From: Iris pallida
Lineage: Eukaryota > Streptophyta > Magnoliopsida > Asparagales > Iridaceae
Reading direction: 5' to 3'
Assembly: GCA_029216955.1 (NCBI GenBank)
Contig: JANAVB010033217.1
Coordinates: forward strand, 1,871,059 to 1,935,058
Length of the DNA stretch: 64,000 nucleotides
Shown here: positions 34,437-44,907 of the stretch, piece by piece
Numbering within the stretch: position 1 is the stretch's first letter
How the letters are laid out: each line of letters starts with the position of its first letter
Program-made: the position numbers and the translations under genes
The notes under the pieces: model-generated
Seen by the model: the letters and a program-made list of their open reading frames with translations, nothing else
Databases searched by the model: none
What the model was told of the DNA's origin: nothing

Positions 34437-37400
34437 CTAAGCATCACTGGGATTGGCAGGAAGCTCTTCAATCCGATGCCTCAAGTCTCCCGTCCGAGTC
34501 TTTGCGGTCGCCAAGACCCGACGTTCGGCTTCTTGACGCATCACCTCTACAACTTTGGGGGAAGTATCAGTCTCATACTTCTCGTCTAGCTGTTGCCGCT
34601 GGTGGGTCAGGGAAAGAATCTGGCAGGTAAAAGCTGCTTCTTCCTCCTTAGATGCTACATGTTCAGCCTAGACTCGTTCAGCATCTAACAAGAGTTGGGC
34701 TCGCTGATCTTCAAGACGACGAATCTTGGCAGTGACCTCCGCTATGCTAGCTTCCAATGAGGCCCGCAACTCTACCATTTTCTGCGTGGATTGAGATAGC
34801 CTCTCCATCGCAGACTCAGCTTCAGCCACCTCACGGTCCCAGACAGCCACCGTAGCCGGATACGACGACTCGACTTCAGCTAGCAATTTCTCCTTTACTG
34901 CTTCTATCAGAGCAGAAAAGTTATTTCGTCGGATACTCTGAATCTAGGAAAGAAGCTGGTCGAGCTCGGCTACTGATGCCTCCAGAATCTCGGCCATATG
35001 ATCGTGGCCCTGGTGAGAACGTATCAGACCAATGTGAGGGAGAATATGGCTTTCGCCGTCGTGAAACTCCCATTTGCATTCATCACGGTCGATACACCTC
35101 TCTGCAGAATCTTGTACACTGCCTCAACAACAAACTTCACATACTTGTCCGCGTCTGCCAACACCTGAGGTGTCATAGAAGGAGTTGGAGGAGCTGTTCT
35201 GGACGGTGGACCTGAAGAAGTCCTACCGACCTCAATCTGCGAGGCTGCAATCTCAACCTCAGCGGACCCTCTCTCGTCAGAGACTTGCACTTCGTCACTA
35301 GCCCGAGGTGCCAAGTGGACGGAAGAAGCCAGATGGGGCGTCGATATCGTCCCCCAAGTGGAAGGAGCAACGGAGGGTTCAACCAACAAACTCTTACCCT
35401 TTTCAATTTCGGAGGGACCACCGACGTTTGGGGCTGTCTCCTCCGTCTCCAAAACACCATCAGCAGGCCGCACAGGACCTTTCTCCTCTGGCAAAACAGC
35501 CAGATCAGCACCTGTTTCCTGACTTGGCTCCCCTGGAGCCGGGCTCGGCAGACGAGTCTCGTCTCCCTCATCGAATCCCTCTGCGGGAATAGAATCGATC
35601 GGTACCTCCCGATCGGCAGCCAGCTCGACGTCCGCTACTGAGTCTGGGTAGGGCTCGGTAACGGTGTAGCCGACCCCCTTCATCATAACGAGGAGGAGAA
35701 TCAGCCCACTCCTCTATTATCACCATGCCTGTTGCTCCTACAGGCTCAGGGACCTCTGGAGGAACGTCATCCGAAGAAGACGAACTCCATTCCTCTTCCT
35801 CATCTGGAAGAACAGCTTCTGCTGAGACCTCGACACCAGAAGCCCTCACGACAGCTGGTATCTCCACAGAAGTCACATCATCCGGGTTCTCCTCCACGGG
35901 AGATAATACAATCGATGAAATACGCTCATCAGATGGGCCCGCCACCCACTTTGGTCTGCTAGCACCCGATCTCGGAGTTCGAGGTTTCCTTTTCAACGGC
36001 TCCTACAAAAATAAAGCATATGTCACAAAAATGGTATAACTAACCAGACTATGTGGGATGTCCTTACCTCCACAAGAGCCGATTCTATTGACACCTCCGG
36101 TGACATTGCTTTCCTCTGCCTTTTCGGCGCAGAAGAACCGGCCTCTGTGCCGGCACGTCTCTTCGAGCGATCAGCCGAGGGCTCTGCCTGAGTACCCTCC
36201 GAGGATACGGCAGGGGTGTCTCGATAACCAACCTCTGGTGGACGGTACGATCGAGCCTTCACCAACATGTTCCCAGTCGCCTCCAACTGGGTGCCGACGA
36301 TGAAACTGGTCTCTCTATCATATCCAGAAGATACAGCGTTCATCGCACAGTAAACTTTAGCGGCTGAGAAAAGAATCGACGGCTGCAAATTCAGAACTGG
36401 CATGGTAAAGCGGGCTCCGGTACATCCGGCATTGTAGTAATGCCAAGCTCGTGCCCCGTCCAGTAGACTCCCAATATGCCCCAGGCTGGTACTGGGGTTC
36501 CCTAACATCAACTGGGCGTAGCCGAATTGACGTGCGAAACGGCTCGACAAATACGGCTCTAAGTAACAATGATTTTTATTCCTGTACACCAAATGGGATG
36601 GCCGGATGCTTTGCAACCAACGGAATCCCCATGGAGACAGAGTTGTTGCATCCGTACCCGAATCAGCTAAATCTTTATTTGCTTCGAAGCCGGTAAAAAT
36701 GGGACCAACTTTGGTGATCTTCCATCCTTGAAGGTAGGACAAAACCTTTCTACAAATAGGAATGCCTGTATGCAGCCACTTCCTCTGGTAGAAACAGCGG
36801 AGGAATGCATCTCCGGCCACATGGTCTTCTTCCTGGCTCGGACTCATCACGTTGGGATGGTGCAAAATCAACCACCCCATCAGATAGTAAAACGGCAGTT
36901 CGGCACGAAAAAAGTTGCCGTTCTTACCTCATTCGTGAACAACGTCACCTGCGAATTCTCGTAGACCTCGCAGCAGGTTGCATACCATCGCTGGGAGTAG
37001 AGCCAAGGGATGGCCAAAAACCAGCTTTACAGCTGGCAGGATCAAGTTCTGTGTTACCCTCTCCACAGAGCCTGGCCCACCTGAAAAGACGTGATCCCGG
37101 AGCCAGATCATCAGATAAGCAGTCAACACTGCTCTGGACGACATCCGATGTGTAAGGTGCAAAAAACAGCTATAGGAGCGCTCGTCCGATTCCCGGTTCG
37201 CATTTTCCTGGGGACTCTTCTCATTAAGTCTGCTCATTTCAGAGAGCACCTTAGTACTGGAAAGAGCTGGTGGAGTTGTGAACTGAGAGGGATCCTCCTT
37301 GTCTTGCTCAAAGACGTAATCCCTCCAAGCAGTTACGTGGGGTTGCGTCCCACCCTTATCCTTCTTCTGCATATAATAGTGGTGACTCGCCACTTCTTGA

Positions 37401-39068
37401 AAGACAGCCATCATCTCCTCTCTTTTGTCCCCCAGGACTTGGAACTCCTCGTTGGTCGGAAAGTACTCCTCATAGGGTTCTGATCCCCAAGGAAGCCTTG
37501 ACACCTCATACAACTCATGAAGTACAAGTCCTAGTTCCTCCACCGGAGTGAAGAAGGTCCCGGTCTGGGTATTAAACATCTCCAGGAGCGCAAGGAACAT
37601 ATGCATGTTGATGTCAACGCCCGTCTGGGTAGCACGGATGGCGGCAGTCAGCCCAATCTTCCTGAGCTCGGTTCGAAACTTTGTCAGAACCCAGAGTGTC
37701 AGCTTGTCCCACTTGGATACATAGTGACCCCAACCCTCTACTCGAAATCTACCTTTCGGGTACGATCGTTTCAATGACAGCATACGATTCACGAAAGTCG
37801 AAGCACCGAAGGCAAAAGTGTCGGCAGGGACGTCACTATAAATACTTCCAGGACGCAGAGTTCGCCAGGTGAAAGAAGGCCCAACCCGCATGGAGACCAA
37901 AATATCCCTTTGGTTCGTGGTAGCATCAATCCTGATGGTGCCCGCCACGGCTCCCCCTTGAGACGGGGTTAACTCCCATGACATCCGCCCCTTGGAAGCA
38001 AGACGACAGAAAGCCATCAAAGGCCAGTGACGCTCGAGCTGCTTCATGAACACGTGCACCCCTTTGGCTGAGAAGAACCAATCTTCCTTGATCCTCAGCA
38101 CCTTCGCTTTAGTAGAAGTGAGGCAATCTCCAAACAGGAACTCAGGCTTCAGGAAAGTCTCATTACCAGGAGCGGCATATTGCAAGCTGCCACGTTCTAT
38201 CATCCGCTGGAGAAACGCATACTGTTGCTCCTTGATTTGGGTCATTCTCTCGGGAGACTGATCCAGCATAATGACAGCTTGGGCAGGATTTATTACCTCC
38301 TCGTAATAATCAACTCCCATCTGATAGAGAACGTCGTCCAGCATTACTTCGTTCAAAAGCGGGACGATCATCGAAACTGGCGATCAGGGAAAGATGATAA
38401 AAACTCAGATATGTTAAAACAACAAACGAAATATATATCTAAGCTGAGTTCTCATCAGAAGTGCACACACTGAACCCAAGTTCAGGCGCATCTGTAAGGA
38501 AGCTTCAGCGCATCATCAGGACTCGAAGTCCATGCGCGTCGGCAGAGAAGCTTCGGCGCATAATCAGGACTCGAAGTCCATGAGCATCAGCAAGAAGCTT
38601 CAGCGCATCATCAGGACTCGAAGTCCATGCGCGTCAGCAGAGAAGCTTCGACGTATAATCAGGACTCGAAGTCCATGCGTGTCAGCAAAGAAGCTTCAGC
38701 GCATCATCAGGACTCGAAGTCCATGCGCGTCAGCAAAGAGGCTTCGGCACATCATCAGGACTCGAAGTCCATGCGCGTCAGCAAAGTGGTTTCGGCGCAT
38801 CATCAGGACTCGAGGTCCATGCGTGTTAGCAAAGAAGCTTCAGCACATCATCAGGACTCGAGGTCCATGTGCGCAGCGTATATGAGTTCTAAAAAGATTT
38901 CTTTTGTTGTTCCTCAAAATACAAGAGGTACGACAAGGATGACAAACCGATCACCGCCGGTCGAACGTCGACGGGCGTCCTGGGAACAACATTAACATCG
39001 ACCTCTGCAGGCTCTTTTTCTTTGCTTCGTCCTCGGCCAGCACCACCGCGAGGAGTCTTGGGAGCCAT
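34437..39068 (-). pseudogene. Antisense accessory gene of the Tat element, PMD-like
   Basis: Minus-strand gene in the 3' region. Exon 1: ATG 39,068 (MAPKTPRGGAGRGRSKEKEP) to ~38,948. An intron of ~570 bases contains a 48-bp minisatellite. Exon 2, 38,376-36,068, encodes about 770 residues with one in-frame TGA (36,929). A clear intron follows (GAG|GTAAGG to TTGTAG, 36,067-36,003). Exon 3, 36,002-34,437, is acidic and then coiled-coil (AAEVTAKIRRLEDQRAQ-type), with frameshifts near 35,690 and 35,035 and TAG at 34,944. Exon 2 contains MFLALLEMFNTQTGTFFTPV followed by EELGLVLHELYEVSRLPWG, which follows the PMD logic of W-x-P-x-THTFHxPxGExTxTLxDVxxLxGLP. The basic start suggests nuclear location. 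Antisense accessory genes are known in Tat elements such as Grande. The PMD relation is my inference from pattern. Confidence 0.7.
38489..38880. repeat. 48-bp minisatellite, eight units, in intron 1 of the antisense gene
   Basis: The unit contains ATCAGGACTCGAAGTCCATG and GCGTCAGCAAAGAAGCTTC. ACTCGAAGTCC(ATG) occurs eight times at ~48-base steps. Because 48 is divisible by three, plus-strand frames stay open through the array and look like 16-residue repeats. These are taken as a by-product. ACTCGAAGT is close to palindromic. Confidence 0.85.
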
Positions 39069-39163
39069 TTCGTAAAAATAAGTTAGGGTTTTGGAAGAAT
39101 AACTCTAAAGAAGAAGAAAGCAAAGAGAGAAGGAACTCTCTCTCTCTCTCTCTCCATCAGACG

Positions 39164-39176
39164 CCTATTTATAGGC
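39164..39176 (-). promoter_or_regulatory. TATA box and CT-rich leader of the antisense gene
   Basis: On the minus strand GCCTATAAATAGGC is followed by GAGAGAGAGAGAG (39,137-39,152), TTCTTCTTTAGAG and AAACCCTAACTT, then ATG at 39,068. Spacing from TATA to ATG is ~95 bases, typical of a plant promoter and leader. It lies ~290 bases inside the 3' LTR boundary, so the gene has its own promoter. Confidence 0.65.
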
Positions 39177-39448
39177 TTGGTCATACGCGTGAACCGATGA
39201 AGGGTGACGTCAGCCGCCACCTGGGGTTCTACAAAGTGATAACTGCAAATAATCTAAAAAGATCATTATTAAATCTTTTTGTCTATTTTGAAGCATTATT
39301 ATTTGTATTTAAAACTGAAGAGGAACATGCGCCTCATCACAGATGCGCGGAGCAAATCATGCGCCCCGAACAGTCATGCCCCCCATTGAAGTCACCACCA
39401 TGCTTCATATTCAAAGTATTCCAAAACTTAACAAAAAGTTTTAAAAAC

Positions 39449-39462
39449 TTTGAAGGGGATCT
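39449..39462 (+). other. Polypurine tract of the Tat element
   Basis: TTTGAAGGGGATCT immediately precedes TGTAGAAGC, the start of the 3' LTR. The purine core GAAGGGGA primes plus-strand DNA in this class. Confidence 0.65.
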
Positions 39463-41654
39463 TGTAGAAGCATATAATTTCAGGCGCATCCACAGGCCAG
39501 AATTTCTATGCGCTTAACATTACATGCGCCTGGGAGCTCTAACGAAGTACTTGGTGCAGCAAAGAACAGCAAAAGTATAGACATCAAAATAATTTTTATT
39601 TCATATAAAAGTATATTACATGTCTAAAAAAGGACTTTACAAAGGAGAATTTCTACAAAAAGAAAGATCCTAAGACTACAGCCAGGCATAGCAAACTGTC
39701 ATGCGCCTCCCGCCAGGCGCATCATCAGTCAGGCGCATCACTTCAGCGTCTCAGCCAGGCGTGTCTCTTCAGCGTCTCTGTCAGGCACATCACTTTAGTG
39801 TCTCAGTCAGGCGTATCTATTTCAGCGTCTCAGTTATGCGCATCATGAAGTCTCAGCATATGCGCTCTACTTCGACCCGATCAAGTGCTTCGACTAATGA
39901 AGCATCTATTGAGCAGAACCAGAGTGGACAACACCCCACTCTAGCTGGAGGAAGAGCTTTCCAAAGCCCAAGGAAGAGGAGAGCACCGCAATTCCGATCT
40001 GCAGCCAAAGGAGCAGCTTTCAACACAATCAGAGTGGACAACACCCCACTCTAGCAGGAGAAAGAGCTCTCCAAATCCCAAGGAAGATGAAAGCACCACA
40101 ATTCTGATCTGCGGCTCTTCCAGCATAACGGAGACAGGGCTCGAGCATCCCGATCTTTGGATGCAACATGCACCTTCTGCCTGCCTCTGAAGCCCGCGAT
40201 TCCGACTTTTGGATGTAACAGTCACCTTCAAGTGCATGATGAAGATAATTCGTTGCATCTTCACCCTCGGGAGTATCTTGTCAACAGAATGTGCTCGAGC
40301 AAATAAGTTCATTCGAGAAGACGTGAGAGAACGAGAAGCAAACTCTCTCCTTGCTGCTATTTATAGGCCGGGCAAATCAAACCCATACGCCAAGTGGCGG
40401 GCTCTCCGAATCCCGTGCAATGAATTTACGTTTATGGTGATGAACCTGACGCTTCAAATTCGGCCAAGTCAAAATGGCTATTTAAAGCACTCGAGGAACG
40501 CAATAGTCGGACCAATAAAGATGCATCATGCAAATAGACGCGCCGGTCAGATACCGCACATCGTACAGACGCGCCCGTCGGTACCAAGCGCCCTGTATGG
40601 ATTCGCCCAACAAAGCACAGATCCATGCGTCCTAATCAACATGGACCCATGCGCCTAGTGGAATACAGATCAATGTGCCAACTCAACAATCCATCACCCG
40701 TCAAAGAACATTAAATGCTGAAGTCCTGACACAACAGCAGCCATGCCTCGATGACAGAGCAGCAACAGCTTTTATAGAAAACGAAGCACCGCTGACGTCA
40801 GCATCATCATTACTCTCTTCCGGCGGTTACAAGCAACGTGGCCGCCCAACCATTCGTATGCACCTCCGCAGCCATGTTCCCAAACCTCTGCATGCGCCTC
40901 AAGAGCCATGCACCTCAGACCTTCCTCTGATCCCTAAAGACAGAGGTCAAGTCGCTACTGAAGCTTCGTATGCGCCTCAAAAGCCGTGCGCCTAGACTGG
41001 TTCGTGACTCCTGAAGGTTGCAAGCCAAAGTCTTTTCATGCGCCCAACCCCAGGCACATCCTATCAGATTACCCTCCACTAAATTCGAGATCTTTAAGCT
41101 ACGGACACGCGCCACGTGTCCTTTGACTCAATTCAGCCTATGAAGGGGTGCTACTCATCCAAGATCTCAGCAACTGAAAGATCCTCTCCCCTTCTATGTA
41201 CCAGCCCACAAAAGCAGCTTAAAGGATTCAACCCACAAATGATGGTGCATCATCTATGTGCCTCCCGCAGCTTCAACCACGTGGCGTCCCTACGTACAAT
41301 CGTATCCTACATATGCGCGCATGAGCAGCCAACCTGTAAGATATAAATAGAGGGATCATCTCCTTCTTCCACACGAACAGACAGACCTACATACACACAC
41401 AGTGAGAAAGACAGATACAAACACTCAACGTCTTCTTCCTCTCCGCAAGCTCCAGCACCCAGAGAAACTCAGACCTTCAGAGAACCGAAAATCGTCGTCA
41501 GATCGTCAACGGAGTCAACACATTACCACTCGCTCCATCGATACAGGGACTCAGATAAACAAAAGTGTACTCCTAGGACTACATCTAAGTTCTATATTGT
41601 AACACTGTTCTGTTTGTAATTGAAATTGCAATCAAAAGATTTTAATGGCAAACA
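39463..41654 (+). repeat. Tat element 3' LTR
   Basis: 2,192 bp, the same length as the 5' LTR, from TGTAGAAGCATA to ATGGCAAACA, with scattered substitutions relative to it. It retains the sense TATA box (~41,340-41,353), the antisense TATA box (40,357-40,367) and the CAGCGTCTC repeats (39,690-39,850). A conserved minus-strand frame of 123 codons starts at 40,312 just after the antisense TATA box. Confidence 0.92.
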
Positions 41655-43300
41655 GTTGCGTTCAATTATATATATTTTTTAATACCATATTATTTCTGTC
41701 GTAGGTATGGTGCTACGAGCATTTTTTTATTGGCCTACCTGTAACCAGCATTACAAGTGATGTTGGAATTTTTTCGCTTGCACCCAGAGATGGGCCACAA
41801 ATGTAGTAGACCCGTATCATAATTTACACAAGGATGTTTCAATCTATAGGGGAGAATTTGATAGGTTACTGTGGAATGAGATAACTACTCAATTTATTAA
41901 AGTTTTTTACACTACAATTGTCAATTCATTTAATAGATTTGCACAAATTTTTCGTATAAATTGTCATCCAATAGGTTATCTGGATATCGTATTCGGATGA
42001 TAAAAATACTCCAAAAATTAAAAGGACATCGTACGATCTAAACCTACACAAATATTATATACGATCATTACACTATGTATCATCCGGCAGATCGTGTTCT
42101 CCGATAATTTGGTTATATGCAGATAATTCCGGATGACCCGCCTTGTATGAGCTATGATATAGCCAATGCAAGAAATAGAATCGATAGTGCTAGAGCTGCC
42201 TGGTAGAGGCGATTCCAGGATAGTAGTGTGGCAGAACTGCCCCGAATAAGGCACAATAATGAATATAAGTTCTAACTTACTATTATATTTAGACATGTAG
42301 CATACACAAGTGTATTTGTTTTATGATTGTTTTTACGAAATGCAGATGAAGGTGACTTGGCTTATAGACAATAGTGGGGAGCGTCTCGTATGACCAACAG
42401 AGTATACAAATTTGAGGAGCCACGGTTCAAGTCTAAAGCCGTAGATGAATCTACTCTGCGAGCTTTTGTTGATGGCATATCTGAAGTGGTAGGACTTTAC
42501 TACTATTTCAAAATAAGAGATATATGATCACAATTTTAATTTGTACATTTTAAATTTTCGGCTATTATGGGCCAACAATATATCCAAGAACCAGAGAGCT
42601 ATTTGTGGCCGCATGGTCGAGCGTAGATGCGAGATATTTTATCTCGTATAGATTCACTGAGTCTTGGACGGGATCCTGATATGCCTCCATTGCATACACG
42701 TATCCCAGCAGATTATTCGGGTGCCACTGTTCCCCTGAGGCATTCACGACGTCATAGGGTGGACGATCCAGAGGACAATGAGGAAGAGGGCGCTGCTGGA
42801 GAGAAAACTAGCCAGCAGTACCACGATGAGAGCACCAGAGAGCAATACCATGGAGAGGGCACCATCCAGTAATATCATAGAGAGTACACTAGCCAGCAGT
42901 ACGCTCCAGAGTATACTAGCCAGCAGTACACTCCAGAGTACACTAGCTAGCAGTACGCTCCAGAGTATACTAGCCAACACTACGCTGGAGAAGGCCTTAG
43001 TCAGCAGTATACGGGCATGGGCACTTACTCAGCCTTTCAGCCATATGATCAAAGCATCGCAACTCAGCAAATCAATACTGCCACAGCGTATTCATTTGAT
43101 GACATGTCATATTACTAGCTCACAGTTGATTACGTCCCCGTCAGTCCCGGTGCCTACTCAGGAGGTCGAGGAAGAAAATAGAGACGAAAGAGGAGTAGAA
43201 AAGGATGAAAGAAGAGTGGGGGAGACCACAGAACAAAGAAGAGCCCGACTAGGCCTCAGACATGTAGAAAAAAGGCATTACAAACGACTTGTCCGAAGGC

Positions 43301-43589
43301 GTTAAAAGTTGACATGAATGTTGGTACTATAATAAAAAATATAATGTTTAATGCAGTTTTTCTTTAATATTTTGGTACTATAATGTTTTACTCTCTTGGT
43401 TGACTTGTACATTTTCTTCTGTTGTGTCCCATCAAACCACAATTGTCGTAACGAAGTTCTCTTGTCGATGATTCACGTGGTTTGATGCAAGTTTTCTTCA
43501 GTCTTCCAACTTTGCGCTGACATCTGAAACTCTAATTTCTCCCCAACCAAAGCAGGTTAAATGTTGTAAGAAAATGGAATTGGTTTCAT
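43301..43589. other. Spacer between convergent PMD and MULE transposase genes
   Basis: About 290 bases. The plus-strand tail has AATAAAAAATATAATG, a possible polyadenylation region for the PMD gene. Nothing else is recognised. Confidence 0.5.
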
Positions 43590-44907
43590 CTATGGCTCGT
43601 ACACACTTCTCAATCTGTCAGTAAAAAATATTGTCGGATAATAACTTTCAATACCATGACTGCAATAATGGCAAGCAAAATATGCATGTATACATGGTAT
43701 GTAAATATGATACCACCTTAAACATGAACAAGATCTTTCATCTAACCGTACAACATATGTTCTACTCGATGCACTGTCTAATATTTCAAACAAATAACTG
43801 TCAAATCGTAATATTTGAAGTTGATGTCTCTCGTTCGTAATAGATGTCATAGTCTTCAACATCTTTGGACAATAACTCGTGTCTAAATTCCTAGCGTGAT
43901 TTCTGTTTTTGTCATGAAGTGTTATAATCTTGGCTCTAATACCATCGAGAAGTATAGTTATTGGTTTATCACGTAAGCTCTTAATCCAATTGTTAAAACA
44001 TTCAACAAGATTAGAAGTGTTAATATCTAATCTAGGACAAGGAGCATATACTGTAATCCAATGTGCAAAATAATGATTTTCATCATTTGTACCAACAAGT
44101 CAATTGTATATCGTCATGTTCTCAGTTTTAATTATTTCAAACAAGTACTGTACATCTGTTTGATTATACAATCTAGCAAGCGAGTCTAACAATCGATAGA
44201 ATTTTTTTCTTCACAATAGACTTCATATTCTGCTTAAAATGTTGAATGCAAAAAAATGAGGCAATTCTGGAAAAATATATCGCATAACATGTATAATCCT
44301 TTTTACTTGTCAGATATAAATAAAATTCTACTCCAATCATTAAAATAACTTTCTAATGATATTCTAACAGCATTTAAAAATCAAGACCAAGAATCAGTAT
44401 TTTTACCTTCAGCAACAGCATAAGCAATATGATACAATTGATAATTAGGATCATGAGCATAAGCAAAAAATAAAATACCTTGATATTTGGATGAAAGAAA
44501 AGTGGCATCAGTGCTAATAATAGGTAAACAACCCCTTAAAAATTTATTAATGCACGTCTTGAAGCAAATAAACATTCTCTCAAATTTGTTGCTTTCAGAA
44601 GTCTTCAGGAAATATCGACTACCTGGATTCGACTCCATAATTCTAAAACCATATTCCTCAAGGCCAGCATATGCCTCAACATAACTGCTATTTATTTCAC
44701 GTAATGCCATATTCCGGGCTCTCCATGCTTCAGAGTATGTAATATGTATACGATGATCCCTAAATATATTCTTCATAATTTGTGACGCACTATATGACAG
44801 ATTATCTCTAATTAAATAACTATTCTTGTCTTAACCCATGCAGCGGTAGCTAGTCGATGACGTCCTGTCGTAAGTCCGCTTAAACAAGAATGATGACTTT
44901 CTAGTGT

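Larger units (their letters stand above)
22969..41654 (+). mobile_element. Tat-lineage Ty3/gypsy retrotransposon, complete, inserted in the PMD gene B intron
   Basis: Two LTRs of exactly 2,192 bp, a primer site after the left LTR, a polypurine tract before the right LTR, and flanks GTTGT (22,964-22,968) and GTTGC (41,655-41,659), one mismatch, define an 18.7-kb element. It encodes gag, protease, reverse transcriptase, RNase H, a second RNase H of the archaeal type, and integrase. The second RNase H placed before integrase is the diagnostic trait of the Tat group (Tat, Ogre, Retand, Grande). A long region after pol carries an antisense gene, also known in this group. All coding regions have stops or frameshifts, so it is not autonomous. 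Confidence 0.92.
21594..43300 (+). pseudogene. Plant mobile domain gene B, cargo of the MULE, split by a Tat retrotransposon
   Basis: A 5' UTR intron (CTG|GTAAGT after 21,500, acceptor GACAG) is followed directly by ATG 21,594. Exons: 21,594-21,694; 22,171-22,628 (REHINWRIQEGYHKWELN, LSVGEMTITLWDVTDIIGLP, then RRYLGIIEPSALGGKSF in a shifted frame); 22,711-22,941 (LRCTRAYFFCLCWAMLFFDG, HAWGAATLAYLYVSL, CGCMTLVQ); and from 41,705 after the Tat-bearing intron (VWCYEHFFIGLPV, YHPADRVLR, FGYMQIIPDDPP). The C-terminus, ~42,850-43,110, has repeated YTSQQYAPE units and then a basic tail. This is the full PMD architecture. Stops at 22,357 (TAG at the usual Trp), 42,105 (TAA at the usual Gln) and within the repeats, plus frameshifts near 22,450 and 41,810, make it a pseudogene. 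PMD proteins are linked to transposon silencing; what one does for a MULE is inference. Confidence 0.85.

Noticed and set aside
38489..38880. Possible CRISPR-like array
   Set aside because: Units are adjacent without unique spacers, and the setting is a plant retrotransposon; it is a minisatellite.
38532..38995. Plus-strand frames with 16-residue repeats
   Set aside because: The 48-bp minisatellite is divisible by three, so several frames stay open by arithmetic. The region lies in the intron of the antisense gene.
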